A stretch of 31,391 bases of DNA, from assembly GCA_964447605.1 (NCBI GenBank), contig CAYUTA010000030.1, forward strand, positions 1-31,391. The letters are read 5' to 3'. Below are positions 24,639-31,391 of the stretch, one piece after another. The notes under the pieces were generated by a model. The model was not told the DNA's origin. It was given only the letters and a program-made list of their open reading frames with translations, and searched no databases. The stretch is from CAYUTA01 sp964447605 (GTDB lineage Bacteria; Bacillota; Clostridia; Christensenellales; CAG-138). The position numbers and the translations under genes are program-made. Position 1 is the first letter of the stretch; the number at the start of each line of letters is the position of its first letter.

Positions 24639-26081
24639 ATGCGTAAATTCGATACCAAGGTACAGTATCTCAAATATAAGGTGCTGCGGGAGGTCGCGCG
24701 GCGCGCGTTTGACGACACGCTGCTTGAAACCCTGCTGGATATTCCAAAGGCCATCGTGCCCGGCTCGGAGCCGACCATGCGCTGCTGCGTGTACAAGGAG
24801 CGCGCCATCCTCGGCGAGCGCGTAAAGCTGGCGATGGGCGGCGACAGCGGCAACCCAAACGTCATTGAGGTCGTCGGCATCGCCTGCGACGAATGCCCCG
24901 TCAGCGGCTACGAGGTCACGGCGGCATGCCGCGGCTGCATTGCGCACCGGTGCGAGGACGTGTGCCGTCGCGGCGCCATCACGTTTGACCACCAGCAAAA
25001 GGCGCATATCGACAAGACTAAGTGCGTTGAATGCGGCATGTGCATGAAGGTGTGCCCCTACCATGCCGTCAATCAGAACAAACGCCCCTGCGAAAACGCC
25101 TGCAAGGTGCGAGCCATCAGCATGGACGACCATAAAACCGCCGTTGTCAACAACGACAAGTGCATCGCCTGCGGCGCGTGCGTTTACCAGTGCCCGTTCG
25201 GCGCGATCATGGATAAGTCCTACCTTCTCAATGTCATCGATCTCATTAAGCGCAGCCGTGACAATACGGGGTTTAAGCTCTTTGCCGTCGTCGCGCCCTC
25301 CATCTCCAGCCAGTTTACCTACGCCAAACTCGGGCAGGTCGTCAGCGGCATCAAGGCTTTGGGGTTTTATACCGTGGTCGAGGCCGCGCTCGGCGCGGAT
25401 ATGGTTGCCTTTGCTGAAAGCGCGGAACTGATGGAAAAGGGGCTTTTGACAAGCTCATGCTGCCCGGCGTTTGTAAGCTATATCGAAAAGCAGTTTCCCG
25501 CGCTTGCGGAACATGTCTCCCACAATCTCTCCCCCATGGGCATGATCGCAAAGTACATCAAGGCTACCGAGCCCGGCGCTAAGGTCGTGTTCATCGGCCC
25601 CTGCACGGCCAAGAAGGCGGAGTTTCAAAAGCCCGCGGTTCGGCCGTATGTGGATTGCGTCATCACGTTTGAAGAATTGCAGGCGCTGTTTGACAGCCGC
25701 GATCTGGACATCACCGGCCTGCCCGGGGATGTGCTGGACAACGCCTCGTACTTCGGCCGCATCTTTGCGCGCAGCGGCGGCCTGTCCGACGCCATGCGGC
25801 AGGGACTCGGCGAGCATGGGTGCGCGGATTTCGACCTGCGCGCCGTTGCCTGCGACGGCATCGAGGAATGCCGGGCTGCGCTGCTCAAGCTCAGCAAGGG
25901 CGTGGATGTGGGCAACTTCATCGAGGGCATGGCCTGCGCGGGCGGCTGTATCGGCGGCGCGGGCTGCCTGACTCACGGCGAAAAAAACAAGGCGGAGGTG
26001 GATAAATACGGCAGGGAAGCCTATGAAAAGACCATTGCGGACGCCCTTCAGCTATGCCGTTTGGTTCAAAAAGACCGGTAG
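24639..26081 (+). CDS. [FeFe] hydrogenase, monomeric group B-like
   Basis: The 480-residue protein starts with a region of about 95 residues typical of the group B type (PKAIVPGSEPTMRCC, ACDECPVSGYEV). A cysteine-rich ferredoxin domain follows (about 97-190), with CVECGMCMKVCP and CIACGACVYQCP among its cluster motifs. The H-cluster domain has SSCCPAFV (Cys274, Cys275), GPCTAKKAE (Cys322) and MACAGGCIGG (Cys433, Cys437), so all ligands are present. The proline absent from the sensor's first motif is kept here. It probably interconverts protons and H2 with ferredoxin in the cytoplasm, although direct biochemistry on this group is limited. AAGGGGGG precedes the ATG and 26 bases separate it from the phosphatase gene. 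Maturases HydE/F/G are not in this window. Confidence 0.9.
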   Translation: MRKFDTKVQYLKYKVLREVARRAFDDTLLETLLDIPKAIVPGSEPTMRCCVYKERAILGERVKLAMGGDSGNPNVIEVVGIACDECPVSGYEVTAACRGCIAHRCEDVCRRGAITFDHQQKAHIDKTKCVECGMCMKVCPYHAVNQNKRPCENACKVRAISMDDHKTAVVNNDKCIACGACVYQCPFGAIMDKSYLLNVIDLIKRSRDNTGFKLFAVVAPSISSQFTYAKLGQVVSGIKALGFYTVVEAALGADMVAFAESAELMEKGLLTSSCCPAFVSYIEKQFPALAEHVSHNLSPMGMIAKYIKATEPGAKVVFIGPCTAKKAEFQKPAVRPYVDCVITFEELQALFDSRDLDITGLPGDVLDNASYFGRIFARSGGLSDAMRQGLGEHGCADFDLRAVACDGIEECRAALLKLSKGVDVGNFIEGMACAGGCIGGAGCLTHGEKNKAEVDKYGREAYEKTIADALQLCRLVQKDR

Positions 26082-26110
26082 CCCGCGTTTCGGGGGCAAA
26101 ATGGAGCGAT

Positions 26111-26779
26111 ATGCGCATTAGGCTTGCAGACCGGCAGCTGCCGGATTATACCCGGGGCGAGGAGCGCTTCCATATGATTTCCCATATCGCAGGCGGGGTG
26201 TTTGCCATTGCCGCGCTTGCGCTCTGCGTGGTCAAAGGCGCGCTTTCCGGCAGCGTTTACGCCATTGTTTCCAGTGCGATTTACGGTGTTTGCATGATCC
26301 TGCTCTATTGCATGTCCAGCGTCTACCATGGCCTGCGCCCGTCGCCCGGCAAAAAGGTTTTGCAGGTGCTCGACCATTGCGCAATCTATTTCATGATCGC
26401 GGGCACCTATACGCCCATCCTGCTCTGCCCGCTGCGCCCGCTGTACCCCGGGCTTGCATGGGGGCTGTTCGGCGTGCAATGGGGTCTGACCGCGCTGGCC
26501 GTGACGCTGACTGCGATTGATCTGCGCCAGTACCGCGTATTCTCCATGATCTGCTATATCCTGATGGGTTGGGGAATTCTGCCGTTCTATGCGCAAACCG
26601 TCCGCGCAATGACGGGGAACGGCTTCCTCCTGCTGGTCTGTGGCGGCGTTTTGTATACTCTGGGCGCAATTATTTATGGCATCGGCGCAAAAAAGCGGTA
26701 CTTTCACAGCGCGTTCCATATCTTTGTGCTCTTCGGCAGCACTCTGCACTTCCTTGCAATCTACCTGTATGCGCTTTGA
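26111..26779 (+). CDS. HlyIII/PAQR-family membrane protein
   Basis: The protein of about 222 residues is a seven-helix member of the hemolysin III / PAQR family. Conserved signatures include the first histidine motif (MISHIAGG), SSVYHG, DHCAIYFMIAGTYTP in the middle and HSAFHIFVLFGSTLHFLAI at the end. These histidines, with Asp, form the zinc site typical of the family, whose eukaryotic members include ceramidase-like receptors. Bacterial members are often named hemolysin III, but lysis is rarely shown. The ATG at 26111 follows GGAGCGAT; the longer in-frame start at 26054 would overlap the hydrogenase gene. It lies 29 bases after the hydrogenase stop, perhaps as the last gene of the transcript. 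A short CGGCGG/CCGCCG hairpin (26786-26802) follows. Confidence 0.85.
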   Translation: MRIRLADRQLPDYTRGEERFHMISHIAGGVFAIAALALCVVKGALSGSVYAIVSSAIYGVCMILLYCMSSVYHGLRPSPGKKVLQVLDHCAIYFMIAGTYTPILLCPLRPLYPGLAWGLFGVQWGLTALAVTLTAIDLRQYRVFSMICYILMGWGILPFYAQTVRAMTGNGFLLLVCGGVLYTLGAIIYGIGAKKRYFHSAFHIFVLFGSTLHFLAIYLYAL

Positions 26780-26920
26780 GCCTCACGGCGGTTAGTCCGC
26801 CGCCTGGAACGTCGCGCAAGTCCGTCCGGGAACGGGGTACGGCCGGGCATGGAAGCGCATATTCTTTGCCTCCAGCTTGCCGGCCGTCCGCATTGGTTCG
26901 TTTTTCGTCCTGCTTCCCGC

Positions 26921-27772
26921 TTACATTCCAAATAGCAGCCGGGCCGCCGTCGCAACCAGAAAACAGATCGCCATGCCGCAGACGGTTGGGATCAAAAACG
27001 ATACAAACGTCCATTTCAGGCTCTGCGTTTCCTTTTTAATCGTTATGCAGGTGGTCGCGCAAGGCCAATGCATCAGCATGAACAAAATGGTACAGATCGC
27101 CGTGACCCACGTCCAGCCGTTCTGCTGGAACAGCCCTTGCAGGGCGGCGCCTTCCAGCGCGAACAGGCTCCCCTGCGCCGTATAGGTCATGATGATGATC
27201 GGTACAACGATTTCATTGGCGGGCAGGCCGAGGATAAACGCCGTCAGGATCGTGCCGTCCATCCCCAGAAGCCTGGCAAACGGATCCAGAAATTGCGTGA
27301 CATGCGTCAGCAGCGCCACGCCGTCCCCGGCCGTAATGTTCGCCAAACCCCAGATGATGAACCCGGCAGGCGCGGCTGCAATCACCGCGCGGCCAAGCAC
27401 GCGTAACGTACGGTCGACCACGCTGCGCACAATGACCCTGCCCACCTGCGGCGGGCGGTACGGCGGCAACTCGAGCGTAAAGGAGGACGGCGTGCCCTTC
27501 AGCACGGTCAGCGAGAGCAGTTTGGAGACAAGCAGCGTCATCCCGACGCCAAATACGATCGCGCCCACCAGCAGCAGCGCGCCCAGCAACGAGCCCAGCA
27601 GCCCGGTCGCACCCCCGATAAGGAACAGGGTGATAATGGAGATGATGGTTGGAAACCGCCCATTGCAGGGCACAAAATTGTTTGTAAGAATGGCGATCAG
27701 CCGCTCGCGCGGGGAATCGATGATGCGGCAGCCGGTCACGCCCGCAGCGTTGCAGCCAAATCCCATGCACAT
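26921..27772 (-). pseudogene. feoB: FeoB ferrous iron transporter, C-terminal half only
   Basis: The frame encodes 283 residues that match the membrane half of FeoB. It starts at GFGCNAAGVTGCRI (first Gate motif with its conserved Cys), continues through RLIAILTNNFVPCNGRFP, and ends with HWPCATTCITIKKETQS and a final membrane segment. The N-terminal G-domain and the first membrane segments (normally more than 300 residues) are missing. Upstream on the minus strand the frame is closed by a TAA three codons before the first ATG, and mobile-element sequence begins there. There is no ribosome binding site before the ATG. The reading is that an element inserted into the conserved Gate-motif coding region of feoB, leaving this 3' fragment; the 5' part should lie beyond the element. 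Iron uptake function is presumably lost unless the element excises. Confidence 0.82.
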
Positions 27773-27824
27773 GCATGGTTAATTCCCGAATGCCATTTCC
27801 CCGCGTTCTGTTATCAACCATGCA
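27772..27824. repeat. Inverted repeat at the feoB/element junction (candidate att site)
   Basis: TGCATGGTT (27772-27780) and its exact complement AACCATGCA (27816-27824) face each other across 35 bases, between the feoB fragment and the recombinase stop. The first arm touches the last intact feoB sequence. It is a candidate recombinase binding or crossover region. The exact crossover cannot be fixed without the other end. Confidence 0.45.
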
Positions 27825-27850
27825 GGTGGATAGTATATAACCGAACGCCA

Positions 27851-29476
27851 TTACATCGCGTATTCCTTGACCGTCGCTTCCGTTTGGAACCGATAGAATA
27901 TCTTGACTATCTGATGTTTTCTCTTTCCATGCTCGCCCTTTTCATAACACCCCTGGCCGACCTCAATATGGTCGATGAGCTTGAACAGAAGTTTTGGCGA
28001 AAGCTCGATTATATCGGTTATCTGTCGAAGCAGTTTGTCTAGCTTCTCTCGGGAAGCCTGCTTCGATTGTTCGGGAGCATCATTTGTCGCTTCAATCACC
28101 GTCATACGGTTTTCGAGCGTTTCAGCCTCCTTCTCATATTTAGGCAGCAGCTTGTTCATACGGGCATCGGAGAGTCTGCCTGCGGCGTTGTCCTCATACA
28201 GCTTGCCGATGATGTTCTCAAGTTCCCCCAAGCGCTTTTTGATACTGCCAAGCTCTTTGGCATTGTCCTGCCGCTTCACAATGGAAAGCTGACGTTTTTG
28301 CGCATTGTCGAGAAGGGAGGCGCGTTCTTCATGGCTAATACGAAGCTGCTCTCTAAGCGAAGTCAGCACAATCTCATACAGTACATTGTAGTCGATGAAG
28401 TGGTTGCTACATTCATCGCCGCCGTAGAGCTTGTAGCCGCCGCATACGAGATTGGCAGGCGAGCCTTTTTTGCGTGTTCCCGTTGCCGACATATTGCGCC
28501 CGCAGTCCGCGCATTTTGCGATGCCGGAGAACAGATTGAAAAACTCGCCCTTCTTTTCACATGTGCGCGCCGTGGTACGCCGCCGGACGAGGTCAAAGGT
28601 TTCTTCATCCACGAGGGCTTCATGGGTATTCTGCACGATGATCCATTCATCCCGGGGATTGCTCACCGTCAAATGGCTCTTAAACGAAACCTTTGTGGTC
28701 TTTCCCTGCGCAATATGGCCGCAATACACGATGTTTTGCAGCATCTTCGTGATGGTCGCACTCGTCCATTCCTGCCGTTGGGAATACTGGCTGACATCCA
28801 GACCTTCATGCGTCATGCAGCGGTAGACAGCAGGTGAGGGAACATTTCGTTTGTTAAGCATCCTGGCTATCTCGATAGGCAGGATGCCGTTCGCCGCCAT
28901 CTTAAATATCTCCTTGACCACCGCGCCCGATTGCTCATCGATGATGAGATGGTTTTTATCCTCTGGGTCTTTCTGATAGCCGTAAGGCGCAAACGCCGCG
29001 ATATACGCGCCGTCACGCATCTTTGTTACGAATGCTGAGCGAATCTTCTTGGACGTGTCGCGCGCATACATCTCGTTGATGACGTTCTTGAACGGCGCAA
29101 TGTCCGTATACGGGCTGTCGGAGTCATAGCCGTCGTTGATGGCGATGTAACGCACACCCTTAGACGGAAAGTAAATCTCCGTATACTGTCCCGCCGTGAT
29201 GTAGTCGCGTCCAAGCCTCGAAAGGTCTTTTGTGAGCACAAGGTTGACCTTTTTTGCCTCAATGTCTGCAATCATTCGTTTGAAATCCGGACGATCAAAA
29301 TTCGTTCCGCTCCAGCCGTCGTCTACATACTCATTGTAAACGAGAAATCCGTTCTCTGCCGCATAGCTTCTGAGCATTTTCCTTTGCGTTGTGATGCTTG
29401 CACTTTCCATCGCACCGTCATCGTCTCGTGAAAGGCGCATATAAAGTGCAGCTTTGTAGGTTGATTTAGATTTCAC
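27851..29476 (-). CDS. Large serine recombinase (element integrase/excisionase, TndX/TnpX-like)
   Basis: The 541-residue protein has a resolvase N-terminal domain (about 8-155) with nucleophile Ser16 in YMRLSRDD and the DDGWSGTNFDRPDF, TKDLSRLGRDY and GVRYIAINDG motifs. A recombinase domain follows, with PYGYQKDPEDKNHL and EWTSATITKMLQNIVYCGH. Then comes a zinc ribbon starting CADCGRNMS, a coiled-coil region (about 385-480), and a C-terminal domain ending in HQIVKIFYRF, as in recombinases of clostridial integrative elements. It would catalyse site-specific integration and excision through a covalent serine-DNA link. The GTG at 29476 is preceded by AAAGGAGG, closely spaced. An in-frame ATG nine codons earlier would overlap that site. 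The gene appears intact. Confidence 0.92.
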   Translation of the reverse strand: MKSKSTYKAALYMRLSRDDDGAMESASITTQRKMLRSYAAENGFLVYNEYVDDGWSGTNFDRPDFKRMIADIEAKKVNLVLTKDLSRLGRDYITAGQYTEIYFPSKGVRYIAINDGYDSDSPYTDIAPFKNVINEMYARDTSKKIRSAFVTKMRDGAYIAAFAPYGYQKDPEDKNHLIIDEQSGAVVKEIFKMAANGILPIEIARMLNKRNVPSPAVYRCMTHEGLDVSQYSQRQEWTSATITKMLQNIVYCGHIAQGKTTKVSFKSHLTVSNPRDEWIIVQNTHEALVDEETFDLVRRRTTARTCEKKGEFFNLFSGIAKCADCGRNMSATGTRKKGSPANLVCGGYKLYGGDECSNHFIDYNVLYEIVLTSLREQLRISHEERASLLDNAQKRQLSIVKRQDNAKELGSIKKRLGELENIIGKLYEDNAAGRLSDARMNKLLPKYEKEAETLENRMTVIEATNDAPEQSKQASREKLDKLLRQITDIIELSPKLLFKLIDHIEVGQGCYEKGEHGKRKHQIVKIFYRFQTEATVKEYAM

Positions 29477-29524
29477 TGATCCTCCTTTCTTAAGCCAAAT
29501 CAACCTGTGGGGATTACGTCCTTA

Positions 29525-29665
29525 TCATAGCGACTCGGCGCAATCCGCGCAAAGGTGCGGCGGCTCTTTCTCAAGCGATTCCAGCAATAGCCCTTGAAGC
29601 AGCTCAATAAGCGACTTATCTGAAACGGATTCTGTGGATATTGTATAGGTGTCGGGATTTGTCAG
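29525..29665 (-). CDS. Small ORF, possible CTG start, unknown function
   Basis: A 46-codon frame on the minus strand runs from CTG at 29665 to tandem stops TGA-TAA. The sequence GGAGGTGA (29679-29672 on that strand), a full match to the anti-Shine-Dalgarno, ends six bases before the CTG. No ATG, GTG or TTG occurs in this frame near it. The ATG overlapping that site begins an 18-codon frame and is spaced too tightly to be used. The predicted peptide is acidic, with a helical stretch SLIELLQGLLLESLE and a C-terminal HLCADCAESL (one CxxC). I do not recognise it. It lies 48 bases upstream of the recombinase start and could be co-transcribed with it. A non-standard start makes this tentative. Confidence 0.4.
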   Translation of the reverse strand: MTNPDTYTISTESVSDKSLIELLQGLLLESLEKEPPHLCADCAESL

Positions 29666-29705
29666 GCTGCATCACCTCCACGCTTCATCTTTATGCGAAT
29701 AAAAA

Positions 29706-29742
29706 GAAACCTTGCCTGTCCGTGAAGATTTAGCAAGGTTTC
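29706..29742 (-). terminator. Intrinsic terminator on the minus strand
   Basis: GAAACCTTGC (29706-29715) pairs perfectly with GCAAGGTTTC (29733-29742) across a 17-base loop. Read on the minus strand the stem is followed by TTTTTATT. It ends transcription coming from the truncated reading frame at 29795-30139, before the small ORF and recombinase. Confidence 0.65.
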
Positions 29743-29794
29743 CTGTAGCTATTGTTACGATTAATTGGTATTATGAGTTTCTACAATGTAACGA

Positions 29795-30139
29795 TTAGCT
29801 GTCTGCACACCACAAAACCTTATACGGAATCCGGCTGTCTCCGGCTTCTTCAAAGCCTGCTTTCTGAAATAAGTCCCATTCTTCTTTGTTCTTCAGTTCC
29901 TCCGGATACCCCGAACCACTATGTCTGCGCCCCATGACCATTTTGATCTCATCATCCGAGAAATGATAATCCCCCGTAAACGATATGACCTTTTTATCAA
30001 AAGTTGCGGGAACGGCAGTAGCGAAAGCAGCATCTATGTGCCTAGCAACCTGGTTCATCGCATAAGTGCGCAACGCAAAATCACGGTCAGCGTTTTCTGG
30101 TTCCCAATCGGAATCCATGAGGGGGGGGTAATATGCCAA
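29795..30139 (-). pseudogene. 5'-truncated reading frame of unknown family in the element
   Basis: The listed frame gives 114 residues from a TTG, but it stays open upstream to about 30224, giving a continuous sequence (including RILNELPHLIRDFLHVEP) before that TTG. It runs into the end of the VirD4 fragment in another frame, with no normal start codon or ribosome binding site. A run of eight C on this strand (eight G at 30122-30129) lies inside the frame. It looks like the 3' remnant of a longer gene whose beginning was lost in a deletion that also cut VirD4. The protein has a DYHFSDDEIKMVMGRRHSG segment that I do not recognise. An intrinsic terminator follows 53 bases after the stop, consistent with a once-genuine gene end. 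Confidence 0.5.
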
Positions 30140-30203
30140 AATCTCGGGTTCAACATGAAGGAAGTCTCGTATCAGATGAGGAAGCTCATTTAGAATGCGT
30201 ACT

Positions 30204-31310
30204 TTAATAAAGCTCTTGAAAGATGGAGGAATACATCATGCCGATGATGAAGTTTAGGCTGCTGTCGTTGTCGGGGATGATGGCGAACAGCGCCGTTTTA
30301 CGTTCTCCAAGAGAGGGAATATCCAGTTCATCATGGCTGACGATTGAGGCGATCTGCGGGAGGTTGAACTTTTCCAAACGGACGCCAAGAGAAATCAGTA
30401 TCGACTTCGCTGTTTTGCCTGCGGCAAGCTTAAAGATATGGTACTGCTTCACAGCCAAGTGTTCGGGGTCGCGCATGGCAAGGCGCTCAAACAGTTCATC
30501 GAGAACGGAGGCGTATTCTTCATCTTCCTCCTTGACCTCGGCGGCGTTGAGCATCTCCATGACCATCGGGAAGTTTCGTTCCTCACTCGGCGCTTCGTTC
30601 ACAAGATAGAGGATAAGGGCTTCGAGCAGAGCGGTTTCGGCGCGCTCCCAAAACGGATCGTTGCTCTGCGCGCCCTTTGGCGTGGTGTTGCGGATAAGGT
30701 TGCTCACCAAACGCAAAACGTCCTTATCGTCCCGCAGATACACAAATGGGTTAAAGCCGTGGCTTTTGTGCGTATTGATAAGGTCAAGCACTTTGATGTC
30801 ATAGCCCTGCCGTTCGAGCAAATAGCCCGTGTCGCGCAGGATTTCCCCTTTGGGGTCTAACACCACATACGAGGTATTGCCCTGCATGATATTCGGTTTG
30901 GCATAGAAGCGGGTCTTACCTGCGCCGCTGCCGTCGACCACCAAAATATTCAGCGTCCGCCTGTGCTTCCTGTCATCCAATCCGATACGCACGTTGTTGG
31001 TGAGAATAACGTTCTTGCTTTTTTCCTTATCCGCATATTTCTTGCAAATCTGCTTCGGGTCGCCCCACTTCTCTGCTTGCCGTTCCTGCTTGATCTCCTT
31101 GATCTGCTGCCGCACGGAGGGGCGCTCCGGCTCAGAACTCCCCGCGTCGGAACGCTCTTTGCTGTTTGAGGAAGGCGCGGACGGATTCGATCTTTCCAGC
31201 CTCGCCTTCGTAGGGTTTTCGGCTTTTTCCGTGATGTGGATGGGCTGCTTATGCGCCGTTTGCTTTGGCTCTGCGCTGCCGAGCATTTCATCGAACGTAT
31301 TCTCGGCCAC
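30204..31310 (-). pseudogene. PcfB-like tail fused to truncated VirD4/TraG coupling ATPase
   Basis: The frame encodes 368 residues. Residues about 1-80 are hydrophilic and resemble the C-terminal tail of PcfB/DUF3801 proteins (NPSAPSS..., RPSVRQQIKEIKQERQ). From about 81 the sequence is a VirD4/TraG type IV coupling ATPase, with WGDPKQI, NVILTNNVRIGL and Walker A GSGAGKT (127-133), then YVVLDPKGE and DPFWERAETALLEALILY. It stops at SSIFQELY, where family members normally continue with the Walker B region (MDEFAN). The N-terminal membrane helices of VirD4 are missing too. In intact elements pcfB and virD4 are separate neighbours, so one deletion fused them and a second removed the rest. The GTG at 31310 has AAGGAGG eight bases upstream. 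DNA-transfer function is very unlikely. Confidence 0.72.
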
Positions 31311-31342
31311 GGTATGCGCCTCCTTGTATAATAGAGTTAGCC

Positions 31343-31391
31343 ATGAGCAAAACACACAAAGATCAGATAAACAGGGCAAAAACAGCTCATG
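31343..31391 (+). CDS. Possible start of a divergent gene, cut by the window edge
   Basis: An ATG at 31343 opens 16 codons (starting MSKTHKDQINR) that run off the window. A TATAAT at 31326-31331 lies just before it, but there is no clear -35 and no ribosome binding site. It is divergent from the VirD4 fusion. Too short to judge. Confidence 0.2.
   Translation, partial: MSKTHKDQINRAKTAH

Larger units (their letters stand above)
27773..31391 (-). mobile_element. Left part of a decayed integrative (conjugative) element in feoB
   Basis: A large serine recombinase sits next to the broken feoB and reads toward the end of the element, the usual place for such an integrase. To its right are element-type genes on the same strand, including a VirD4/TraG coupling-protein fragment fused to a PcfB-like tail. 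The left boundary is placed at the loss of FeoB similarity (about 27773). The right boundary is outside the window. Truncations and a fusion indicate loss of conjugation genes, so it may no longer transfer itself. Confidence 0.75.

Noticed and set aside
27213..27851. A 212-codon minus-strand frame crossing the feoB/element junction
   Set aside because: It is a frame-shifted shadow of the FeoB fragment and the junction DNA. It bridges unrelated sequences without a start signal.
1..31391. CRISPR arrays, tRNA or rRNA genes
   Set aside because: I saw no regularly spaced repeat-spacer units, no cloverleaf-like sequences and no conserved rRNA segments on reading both strands; this was done by eye, not by a covariance search.

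Overview
The window reads as chromosomal DNA of an anaerobic, fermentative member of the Bacillota (class Clostridia), probably gut-associated. The evidence is a complete bifunctional AdhE, two [FeFe]-hydrogenase-type proteins, a SpoIIE-type phosphatase, strong AAGGAGG ribosome binding sites with several GTG starts, sigma-A-like promoters and a Gram-positive-type integrative element. The GC-rich third codon positions would suit lineages such as Christensenellales or Oscillospirales, but the order is a guess. I saw no rRNA, tRNA or CRISPR array.

Region 1 (about 1-7000, + strand) is a glycoside-utilisation operon. It encodes a lipoprotein sugar-binding protein, two CUT1-type ABC permeases, a GH78-type alpha-L-rhamnosidase and a protein of the uroporphyrinogen-decarboxylase superfamily. 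No ATPase is encoded here, so a shared MsmK-type ATPase elsewhere is likely. A perfect stem-loop separates the binding-protein gene from the permease genes.

Region 2 (about 7180-16270) holds envelope and signalling genes. These are TspO, a peptidoglycan-binding NlpC/P60 protein, a PAP2 phosphatase, a membrane Ser/Thr kinase with a zinc ribbon and an SH3-like domain, an opposing PP2C / FHA / membrane-FHA set, and a second, membrane-anchored NlpC/P60 protein. Kinase, phosphatase and two phospho-threonine readers side by side suggest one phospho-signalling module acting on the cell wall.

Region 3 (about 16270-26780, + strand) concerns fermentation and redox. It runs: LysR regulator, a striking TCGATA repeat/palindrome, adhE, an APH-fold kinase, a thioredoxin-like [2Fe-2S] ferredoxin, a sensory-type [FeFe] hydrogenase with a PAS domain, a SpoIIE/PP2C phosphatase overlapping it, a second [FeFe] hydrogenase and a HlyIII/PAQR membrane protein. 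This is the most interesting part of the window. It looks like a module that senses H2 or redox state and signals through protein dephosphorylation, placed beside ethanol and H2 metabolism.

Region 4 (about 26920-31391, - strand) is the left part of an integrative element inserted in feoB. Only the C-terminal half of FeoB remains on this side. Next to it come a large serine recombinase, a probable small CTG-initiated ORF, a terminator, a 5'-truncated orphan reading frame, and a rearranged conjugation gene in which a PcfB/DUF3801-like tail is fused to a VirD4/TraG coupling ATPase that has lost its C-terminal half. The element therefore looks decayed by internal deletions. The rest of it, and the expected 5' half of feoB, lie beyond the right edge.
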